From the NCBI GenBank assembly GCA_019155185.1, contig CM032811.1, positions 10,808,075-10,872,074 of the forward strand: a stretch of 64,000 nt of DNA. Direction: 5' to 3'. The stretch comes from Beaufortia kweichowensis (taxonomy: Eukaryota > Chordata > Actinopteri > Cypriniformes > Gastromyzontidae). The translations under genes and the position numbers were made by a program. Numbering within the stretch: position 1 is the stretch's first letter; every line of letters starts with the position of its first letter. Below are positions 9,771 through 20,399 of the stretch, piece by piece. The notes below the pieces were generated by a model. The model worked only from the letters and a program-made list of their open reading frames with translations. It did not search any database and was not told the DNA's origin.

Positions 9771-12690
9771 ATGTCTTCTGCTGTTCATGAAAACGTGAAG
9801 GTAAGAGAAGCGATCTCCAAAGTTACTGAAATTATGTTACTGTGGGTCTGTTCGACTTCCTGTAGCGCTGTGCAGACTTAATCGTGACATCACAATACCG
9901 CGAGAGCAATTGGAGGGCATAAAATTTTGTTGTCAGAAACGGATCAGTTTGCGCAGCACTGCGTCAAAGAGATCTATTGACGGTAACACTTGATTTGTTT
10001 TGGCTTTTGTAAATGTCCGAACCTTTTCTCTAATGTTCTAATATGTCTGTAAAGTTTAAAATGTAATTCGTGGTTTTATAGAATACAAGAAAAGTCAGAC
10101 ATATCAAAATATTTTATACATAATTGTATTGAGAGAAAGTCTTTATATTAGATGTTACATTTCACATGGATTCAATATCCTACTTCTTTACTAAAAGAAC
10201 TGTGAAAACTATTAATCTTTTTAGTTGATACAAAAAATCTTTTTAGTTATATAACATATTGCATATTTTTTTTGTTATTTTGTAATATGTTAATAGTTCA
10301 TCATTCCCTTTACAATAATCAAAGCAACACAATAATGCTGTGCGGTTTAATTTTTGACAGTATTACTATGGCTCTCGTCTGGAGACCTCAGACGACTTGC
10401 AGACCGATGCGGCATGTGTCATGCCCTCCAGACCGCTGCCCAAAAGTGCATGTGAAGCCTTGAAACAAGTCCACCCAGATGTCTGCAAGAGGTACAGATC
10501 TAGGACTGTGTTGTCTTTTCACAGTAAGATTTTCATGCATCTAGAATGTATTTAAAGCTGTGTATAAAATGTGTTTTGCAGGTATTTTGGTTGTGGTCTG
10601 GTGGTTCCAGAGAAACTGGAAGGATGTAAAGTTCTTGATTTAGGAAGTGGATCGGGCAGAGACTGCTATGTCCTAAGCAAACTGGTGGGAGAGAGGGGTC
10701 AAGTCATTGGACTAGATATGACAGATGAGATGGTAAGTCACAGGTTTAACATTTTAACCCACTCTGAGTGTGAATATTTTAGTAAAATGTTTGGCACATC
10801 TGACTGTAAATCAGAGAACATCTGTATCATGCACATAATTTTAGGTAACAAACTATACCTGCAGCGTGATTTGATGAACAAACAGGAATGTTTTACAAGA
10901 AATATTTGTCATACTTGTTTAGAACAACTGACACATTGTTTTCATTAAAACACTGGAAACAAGACAGCAATTTTTTAAAAATCCTTGTAACTTAAAACTA
11001 CATCACATGCCAGTAACCTTTGTGTTTGTTTTATAATTAGATAGTTTCTTCACAAAAATATGTCCAGTACCACCAGGAAAAGTTTGGATACTCCAAACCA
11101 AACACTGTGTTTGTGAAAGGATACATGGAGAAGCTCAGTGATGCAGGGATACAGAACAACTCTTTGGATGTGGTTGTGTATGCCCTCACAAATTTATTAT
11201 GTTTGTAACCATATTAGATTCATATTCAAAAAACCTTTGGTAAAGTAAAAAGGCCAATGTTTTTTGTTTTTCAGGTCAAACTGTGTAATATGTCTGTGTC
11301 CAGATAAGAAAACTGTGATAAGTGAAGCGTACAAAGTTCTTAAGGCGAGTTATTTTCATCTGTTATATACAGTATATCAAACCCCATTAAAGGTCTTGAA
11401 TTTTTATGAATGCTGTTTGATTCACATTTCAATTATGCCATAGGAAGGTAGAGAGTTGTATTACAGTGACATGTATGCAAGCAAAGTCGTTCCAGACTCT
11501 TTCAAGGAAGATCCAGTACTGTGGGGTAAACAATGATTTCTTTTTCCAAAAGCCTGATTTTATTTGCCTTTTTAAGTAGCTTCATCTGTTACAACTTAGG
11601 AGTCTATTAGGACCTTGCATTGTTCTTTAAGTTGTTGTGGGATGAGCTTTAGTTTAGTGCACTGGGTCTCAAAATGTGTTCAACCAAAATGTTTACACGT
11701 CTAATGTCACATTTATTCAAGCATGCACAAGGTGTTGCCTTAGTGATGAATCTGATAATATATAATTGTTTTAAACCAATGCATTTCTGTATCAGGTGAG
11801 GGAATGGCTGGCGCCCTCTTCTGGCAGGACCTCATAACTCTGATGAAAGACACAGGCTTCAGTACTCCACACCTGGTTGCAGCAAGTCACATTGTGGTTC
11901 ACAACCCAGAACTGCAGAAAAAGACTGGTAACCTATTTGTTTCTCATTTGAAGTAAAAAAAAAATCAGTTTCTAACTGATTATACACGTTTTTTTTTAGA
12001 TGTGCAAAGTTGTGCTTTGACCTGCGGTGTCTTACTTTAGGTGATGTTAAATATGCATCTGGTACATACCGGATTTTTAAACTGCCTCAACATTCCATCA
12101 AGACCAAAGCACTTGTCACGTATAAAGGCACTGTGCCTGACTGCGAAGACTGTTTCGAGTTTGATGCATCTCATTCCTTCAAGGTACTGCAGCTTTAAAG
12201 CTGTGTTTTTGGGTGATTTCTGCTAGGCATTACTTTCTACAATCTTAGTGTAAACTGTCAGTCTGTTGTGTACAGACAAATGTTCCAGTAGAGGTGAGCG
12301 CAGAGATGGCCGCAGTCCTCCAGCACACACGTTTCTCTACAGACTTTAGTATCGTGATGTTGGACACCCCCGACCCAAACCTGAGTGGCAACCCACAGGT
12401 AAATCTGCGGTCTGAGGCAAATAATTCTCTTTTATTTATTATATAAAGTTTGTTTTGTTATGATTAAAAATGCCCCACAATTGAAATGTGTTTGCTTATT
12501 TATTTTAGCATTTTATGTTTAATATTTTTTCATAATATATATTGTTTACAAAATCGTATAGGTTAATTTGTGACTCTGTTATGTTATCAGAAAGAAAATC
12601 TCTCATACTTATATTTTTTGCTGTTTTCAGTATTGCCACCTCAGCCCGTTTCTTCTGGCGGATAGACTGGGCTCATCAGTGAAGCAGTGA
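9771..12690 (+). CDS. as3mt: Arsenite methyltransferase-like protein lacking key cysteines (10 exons)
   Basis: AS3MT transfers methyl groups from S-adenosylmethionine to arsenic in the cytosol. Exons read as 9771-9800, 10361-10491, 10582-10732, 11041-11177, 11275-11344, 11444-11525, 11796-11927, 12041-12183, 12276-12398 and 12631-12690. Phases agree throughout, giving 352 codons (human 375). The SAM-binding motif VLDLGSGSGRDC spans residues 71-82. Compared with human, Cys32 (here 29), Cys61 (58) and Cys156 (153, in SNC) are kept. The Cys206 position is Gly203 in WGEGMAG (codon 11801-11803), and Cys250 is Val247 in GDVKY (codon 12046-12048). Cys206 belongs to the arsenic-binding triad, so arsenite methylation is doubtful. 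Intron 5 has a GC donor. An in-frame upstream ATG at 9705 would add 22 residues. The family call is firm; activity and paralog status are inferred. Confidence 0.9.
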
Positions 12691-13690
12691 TCAAAGACAG
12701 GACACTAAGGTAATTGTGGAGACTCCAGTGGATCATGTGATGGATAGATCTTAGGCAGGGAGAGTATAGAAATTATACTAATTCAAAAACAATTATTTTT
12801 TATATTTTATTTTATGTGATGTAACTGTAGCAAAATGTCTGAAAGCAAATTGTATTGTTCAGTCTAATACTTTGTTCCTGGTGTGAAAATTCAAATGACT
12901 TGTTTTCTATTTAGCCTGACATAAGGCGTAGTTGACCTTTTAATTACATGGCATACAGTATGTCATGGTCATCAGGCTTCTCGCCATGTTCTAGGATCAG
13001 TTTCTATGTCAGGAAATGACTATGGATCATGGTAAAAGTTTTTCGTTTGATACACAGGATAATGGATAATAATACTAAAAAGCATCACTTTGCTAAAAGT
13101 AATTTTTCTTCAGCTGTCTATTCAGTTTCACACATAATGGAGTAATGTCATAATTCACTGGTCTAATTGTTTTTACTATATTATTTTATAGTATAAAACT
13201 GTATAACCCAAATTATATAAGTGTAACTAAATGCTCACTTATGTACATGTTCAATAATATAATAGAAATACTAATGCTAAACTTGTGAACTTAATTAAAG
13301 ACCATAATGAAATTAACTATTTTATAATGGTTAAATTGGTGTTTTAAAAGTATTTTTGTTTCCTTGCCTTAGAAGGAACATTTTATGATTTCACCTGCAT
13401 TTATTCATTCTGCAGAAACTTACAAAAGCCACTTACTATTAAGGAACAAAGTGATTCATTTTAAGAGACAGTGACGTAAAACGTTTTGTAATACAAAGTT
13501 TGTAATACAGAGACTGTACAGAGGAACGGAAAGTGAGAAATAGTAAAGTATATGAAGAACCCCCTGAAATCTGTCTACAGTTTCTTTCATTTTAAGGTGC
13601 ACTACTTCTGTTGATTTTTAATTGCTCTAAAAAGGTTTACATTTTCATTTTTATGTAACAAACGTAATAAAACATAAAAGTTGAAAGGAG
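12691..13690 (+). other. as3mt: as3mt-like 3' untranslated region
   Basis: This AT-rich stretch lies between the TGA at 12688-12690 and about 20 bases after the AATAAA at 13666-13671. A donor-like AAG|GTAATT at about 12707-12715, just after the stop, could allow a spliced UTR. No other feature was seen. Confidence 0.5.
13666..13671 (+). terminator. Candidate poly(A) signal of the as3mt-like gene
   Basis: This AATAAA lies about 1 kb after the stop codon and is the first canonical hexamer I found on this strand in that interval. Confidence 0.45.
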
Positions 13691-16600
13691 GTAACTTCAC
13701 TTTGTGCTTTGATTTCCAAAAATCATGTGCTTCCTTGTGTTAGTAAACTGCAGACAGTGCGCAAGAGTGACTCATGCGTTTCTAGAATTCTCAGCAAGTC
13801 TCTTAAGAAAGGCTCCTTTGCCAGTAAGATCAGTTTCATCACATTATTCAATGAAACAATGAAATGGTGTATTAGAGGATCAGGCAGACACAAGCGACTG
13901 CCACACGACCACATAGCAACTTTGTGTAAACTCTGTAACTTTTATAATGTTGTGGAATCGTGCCTTATTTTTAATTACAGGCTTTTCATTTGGCTTAACA
14001 AGCAAGAAGTCATGATTAACATTTACACTCTAGGTGGCAGCAAAATCCTCTTTGTTCTCGTATTATCCCAGCTGCATTTCATTGCAATGACATTTGACGG
14101 TTGTTACTGCATAAAGCAGTCAATAGTAAGTTTTGTGATTTAAAGTGGTAAATTAACTCATTAATTCATCTTAAGAGAACAATGAGCATTTTGTGCATCT
14201 CATTAACAGTAGTTTACTTTATATGTGCATCAACTGCAAAATGAATGATGTCAATGAAACAGGCTGCAGTACATTTAAATGCTGCAAAAGGAACGTGTGC
14301 ATGTTTGTTTTACTTGGATTTAAGGTGTTAATTAAATCTCAGGGATACGTCTCAGGAAAGTGCTTATATTGGACTACCCCTCTCTCAAAATTGGCTGAAC
14401 TCTCCTCAGAGCTCTGGAGAGGTAGTGCTGTGATATTTAAAATTGTGCGGAGGAAACAGGTGTGGCGTAAATGTAAACACACCGCCGAGGAACAGTCTTC
14501 ATTGTCCTCGTTTCACCTATCCTCAAGTGCCGGGCTTCTACCGCGTGCCCAGAATGTATCCCATTACTCTCGGCCACTTAATGCTTGACGATATCCAGAG
14601 CTAAAAAGCCTCTACTGTCAAGAGACGCTGTGAATGGAAGAGTTCGAATCAGTGCAGAAGACCACACGCTGATTCCAGCACGCCACATGTTTTCTGAGCT
14701 TGTTTGTGTATTGAATTACAATGACGTAAGTTTGTATGTTGTACTAGCGTATCGATAAATGGGCATCGTGCCAGCGATGAGTCTTCAAACCATGAACTCA
14801 AAATCGGTTTGTGGCTTTTAGTTCGTGGCTGTTGCTTTGATGCTAAGAGCTGACAAAAGCAGATAAACTCATTTAAAATGAACAATCTTTCTCATCTGGG
14901 AAAACTAAACGCAAATATCGATGACTTATCTTGCACTCAGGAGCGTTTCCAAATTTTCAGTGTTGAGTAGTCTAATAAAAGCACAAGATGTATGCCTGAC
15001 ATGTAATCAACACCTCTAATCCATGCGAAATAAACCAGTGGCCACTTTTAAAAGTACTCGGGTTAGTCCAGGACGGCACTTTGAAGTCAGAGAAAGCACC
15101 CATCAGATGACACTTTCCAATATCATGGCAGGTGATTCTTCTAACCCAACATGAATAAGGCAACACTTGAAGCTATTGGAGCGCAACAAGGTCAGAGAGG
15201 GTGCAGGGACTCGACAAGGAGAAAAAAATAGCACATTGCTCTTGACCTGCCCTTAGCCCTGCTCCCACCGAGCCTGACCTGAAGGATCTCTTACCCATGC
15301 TGCTTGACTAACCAACCGAGATCAAAAGCGCTCACGGCTCTCCTCCCTCCTGCCGCAGCCGGGAGCTGATTGAAGCGATCATGACCGGGTCGTGACCCCT
15401 GCGTGCCTGGCACTGGCTAAGGACAGACTAGCAGCTTTCCTAAGCTGGTTTTGCAGACTCAGACTAAACCAGATCTTTATCAGGGCTTTTCACATTTCCT
15501 GGCTATAAATTACTGTTTCCTTTTTCACACACTTAGTTTCCTTTTGGCTTTAATATGTGTTGTGTGGCCATTGCATGTAACAACAGAGTTAGCAATACAT
15601 TTTACTTGGGTGATGTGACATTTCTGGGTCAGACATGACATCATAAAAAGGAGAGAATGGATTAAAATAAACACAAAAAAGAAAAGTTCTTCTTTTTCAT
15701 TTTGATTAAAGATTATGAAGACAGGATTTTTTCTTTGGAATAATAGATGAGTTTACCAGTAAGGTGTTAAAAACCATCTAGTTCTAGTTGTAGCTCAATT
15801 TTAGTGACAACTATTGTGACAACTTATAAAACTTTAGATTTAGCAGTGAAGTAAATAGTTTTGTTTTTAGCCATCTTCTCCAGCTGATGCTAAAGATGTC
15901 TTGAAATGCATTGCTTTGACTTACCCCTTGATCATTTTGGACCTTTGATAAGCAAATATTTTTGTTCTTCACTATCTGCCTTTTGTGACATTTTTCGCCT
16001 CACAGAGACCTCTTTTCTTCAGCAGCTTTTCGTGTAGTCGGGCTACTGCGAGTACACGTATTGATTCTCGTTATACTTCCCAGCATGGTGCAGCTTAGTC
16101 CTTGTTCAATGTCGCTTTCTGTTTTAATTAAAAGGTTATTAATACGGTATCAGGCGAGGAGATTAGCCCGGCAGTTATTGAGGGAAAGCTTTGTGGAATC
16201 ACAATGTCCATTCTCTCGGGCTCTTTCAAATTTATCAGGTTCAAGGGCAACAATAGGCCCAAGAATATCAGCTAGCAGATCCATGGAAGCCTTTGTCTTG
16301 GCTGGGGAAAGATCTAAATTGCCTTGTGTTGTTAAGCTAAAAGCTTATTCAAAGGAATGCTAAACCCCTTCCCTTTGATCTCTCAACCAAAAAGTGATGG
16401 AGGAACAACAATAGCGTTTGGCTTGAAGGATTTAATTATTCCCATTTGATTGAAAGAGATTAGGGCAGTGGTTAGATGGTTCATCTGGATTGCTTGCACT
16501 ATGTATTTTATTTCATATTTATGCAGGGTTTCAAAGTGTTGATTACTAAGGGAAATCCCACGGTTGTAAAACAAACTCAAAGGCGAGTGGTATAAAACAG

Positions 16601-19600
16601 GGGTTTTCCTGTTTTCATTGTAAGGTGTTTTTCTTTTGATGGTCAAGGACCCGCAGACAGAACAACTTGGTCCCAAAATAACCATGGCAGTCCCTAAATC
16701 ACCTAATAATCTTTTATTGTTTTAGTGTCTAGACATTCTGTGATTACAGAGTAATGTCGGAATTTCGTACGCTGTAGATTCTGTAACACTGATGTAGGCA
16801 TTTTTTCATCATCTGTTCAGAAACTGGGCATTAATCAATGATAAATTTGTAAGATACAGTGTGGTTTAAAAATCAGCTTGATTGACGGTAATATTCTAAT
16901 TTTACTGAATTTTTCAATTAATTGTAGCCAATTGTTACAATGTATAATTTTGTACACTGTATATTTTTATAATAAAAAAAAGAAAATACACTTCATAGAG
17001 TTCTGGGTTATACCATTCTATGGTTGTGTCAAAGATGAACATCATCTAGGTTAAAACAACCAGCTTTTTTAGTGTATACAAAATAAAAGCATTTTTATGA
17101 GGGATCTCAAACTTTAGACCCCATTGTATATTTGTTTAATATTTTTAAGGCCAGAATGTCAGTTTTTTAAGCCAGCCAGTGTAAACGTGTCCTCTGTCAT
17201 ACTGCACATTATCACAGGGGTCACCACAGCTCAAGGTTACAGGAACATCACAGTCGGCGGGGAGCTTTATCTAAAAACTCCATGGCAATTAACCTACACT
17301 TTATTCTCTCCCACAGACAGGCTGTTTACTGTCACAAAACGTTCAGTCTGTTTCATTGCCTTGGCAGTGTGATTGGTTTCCAAGCCAATGAGATGTTATT
17401 GTTGAGATGCTCATAAATGTGTTGTGACCTGACTGCCTTTGTTTAATTTTATAGTCTTTGTATGGAAGGATAATGTGATCGTTTGAATAACATGGCAGAT
17501 TTATTACAAACACTCAACAGTTAATAACGCTTTTTAGTTGACCTTATTGTTCAGTCTAAATGTGTGTCACCTGGCACAATGTTCTTATACAATAGTGTGT
17601 TTACATGCACTTTAGAAGTTCGATTTCCATCAGACTAAAGCATTAATTCGACCTTTTAAAATGTCATGTTTTAGTCTGACTTTAGCTTAACAAAGTAAAA
17701 ATCTGTGATTATAGCTTGATGTCAAAACATGCTTAATATTAGTCATCATTATTCTAAAACTATAATGTAGTGTTGGTTTGATATTTTTTTTTACTAAATG
17801 TATCAAATTTAAGATTAATGCGTGATTAACCTTTTTTAATTATCCAAAATGTACTTCTGTAAATGACTTTTTCACATCAACATGCTTTTTAAATACAAAG
17901 CAAAAGATAAAGATAAGGATACAGGAAAGCCTTTTTTTTTTTTTACTGTTTTTTGATTTTAGATTAAAGTTTGAAAAAGCTAAATACATTTGGTTTTGTG
18001 TAATTCTGCATTCATTTCTGCCTATGCTTGTAATTTTGTGACGGTTTAGCTGTCTGCAAATACTTACAGTAGATGTAAAGTGCACTTCATGAAATATTAT
18101 CCTGACACAATACTACAGCATATGCAAGTAGGAATCAGGTCATCAGGGAAACGGGTTGCAAACTGGTGTGCTGTCTTCTGTTCTCAAATAGTCAGTGTGT
18201 CGTTACAGTTAATGACCGCACCAGAGGCATGCAGAAGTTATGTATTTAATGATGTTTGCTTTTCATGTGCACCTGGTATATGGGGACTAAATTCATCACT
18301 GGGCAGTTCCTCTAGAATTACACGGAAGAGTTACTGTGTCATTATGAGGGTAGAGCACCTCAAGATTTATATTTCTGCATCTCACCCTCCTTATATAAAC
18401 ATCTCAAGGCCACTAAAACATAAGCCAATTGTGATATATTGTTTTAAGGTCCAGTCTATAATTTACGTAATATACAATGTTTGTTGCGCTCTCTAATAGG
18501 TGCACAGCTGAGCAAATAAGGTGTTTATTGACTGTTTACTGGTCTACAAACTCTGTAACGTCACAACTCTTATTATGTATTTTTAGAAACGAGACAATTT
18601 TGTGACATGAGGTTAGGTAGGAAAAATACAGCACACAAAAATATTCTGTGTGGTCGTACTGACAAACCACCTTTTTCATAAGGGCCTCACGGGTGGAGCA
18701 AGCACTCCACTTGTCGTTTATGCCGCATTGGCTCCAGTCCAAATGGACGGCTAATAGACCCTATTCTAGGCCCTCGGCACTGTGGTCTAGATCCCCAGGG
18801 TCTGATTAGTCTCGAGAATAATTCTCGAAAAGGGCACAGCGAAGACAAGGTGGATTCTAATTTAAGTGCTAAGCGGCACCGGAGCGAGTGTGTGGTCTAG
18901 AACAGATGTGAGCGCTTGCTTGTGCTCTACAACCCACTTGAGTTCTGCATATCTGTAGCTGTAAGTGAAAGTGGTGTTATTTTTGTAAGAGACTAGCTCA
19001 GAGAGATACTCGTGTCTTGTGATTGCCTTGAGACGGTCTGAGGGAGGCAAAGGCCAGAGGAAGTGTTTCCTGATCATATGAGCATGAAGTTTGTGTTTAT
19101 GGTCAAACACTGATGCTCTTTGCTTCGGGGGAGTGTGAAACCAGATGGAAAAGAGTTCACAACCCACCTTTAGGCCTGGTAACTTATTTTCACTGCTATA
19201 GTTGTTCATAGAAAATGCCCCTTGTCTCATTTGACATCCAGAACTTGCACTTGAATAATGGTGAGGAGTGGAGTCATGTGATATGAGTCAAACTCTGGAA
19301 AACAGGTTTACATTACTTCGTAACATGACTGATATCATGCGTACTTGGGATTTATTAATGAAAAAATTGTTAACAACCTTTTATACTTTTATAAAAGATG
19401 TTAAAAAGGGTTCTTCAGAGTGATGAACCGTTCAGTCCAGTTTTCCATTATAAAGTGTTTTGTGCAACATAAAAGTTCTCTGAATATTGATGGTGCTTCA
19501 TAGACCGAAAAAAACCTTTACCATTGTTGGTTAAAAACACTTTGTCATACCATCTATGTCCATACATAATAAGCAGTACTTCTAGGATGTGTAAAAGTTT

Positions 19601-20090
19601 TTCAAAGCCAAGTTTGCCCTCACCATTGTGTTGTCATTTACATATTTTGGCAATTTTAATTAAGCTTTTAACTTCCAATAATGCTGGAGTCTTTGCTGTT
19701 TAACTGTTGAAAAGCCATTCAGGATATTTAATAAGAAAAACAGTAAATTTTTTAAAGAAAAATATTACAAAGATAAACATTTATATTACTCAGAAATATG
19801 TACTATGAATTTGCTCTGTGTTCACATAATAAAGAATTTTACAATAAAACTAGAAATATAAATTCGTCCAAATTTCCCCCATCAGCGCAGAAAATGCTAA
19901 AAAGTCAGCATATTCCATCTGGACCTGGTCATGACACACGTGTGTTAATGTCAAGCTTGAGGTCATAGAGAAGTGACTTAAGGGCTTGTCTGACTGGGCC
20001 TCATGAAGCATGGCCTTTGCATTCCAGTGTTTCGACAAGAGCCAGCGGCTCTTATGAGCGAGGGAGAGAGGAAGTTTCAGCACTGAAGGA
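13691..20090. other. Intergenic DNA
   Basis: No gene is supported. Blocks at about 15180-15430 and 16170-16340 have balanced composition and few A/T runs, and look like candidate conserved non-coding elements. An exact palindrome TCGAGAAT-A-ATTCTCGA is at 18812-18828, inside an unusual GC-richer patch at 18670-18900. The open frames here (up to 144 codons) have no recognisable domains and no coding-like composition. Confidence 0.4.
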
Positions 20091-20094
20091 TTAT

Positions 20095-20200
20095 GCGCAG
20101 TTTCCTCACTCGCAGGCTTCGCCTCCTCCCCCTCCCACCCTCGCTCAGCGCTCCATAAAGTATGTCGGAAAAGCGCTGTAAACTTAAACCTGCTCCTCAG
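20095..20200 (+). promoter_or_regulatory. Possible promoter and first exon
   Basis: A pyrimidine-rich block (about 20120-20150) leads into a TATA-like CATAAAG at 20154-20160 and an ATG at 20162. The frame reads MSEKRCKLKPAPQ and is followed by a donor-like CAG|GTACAC at about 20200. The block could be the start of a long primary transcript running toward the miRNA cluster on the same strand. No second exon was found, so this is speculative. Confidence 0.2.
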
Positions 20201-20399
20201 GTACACAACCCTGCAGACAGGATTATGCTCTCTGTGCTTCTGTGCTATCTTTCCCCGCTTTTCACTTTTCAGCTTTTCTTCAAGTCATGTGGTGAGGAAA
20301 AGGCCAATCTCATTGGAGGACGGACCGGGAGAAACATTACAGCTGCACAGTGCCGAAGCCGGTTTTCTGCCTGACAGGCACTTAAAGCGATTCCACTCA

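Noticed and set aside
19850..20206. 118-codon minus-strand frame
   Set aside because: No recognisable domain. It overlaps the pyrimidine-rich promoter-like block, which explains its openness.
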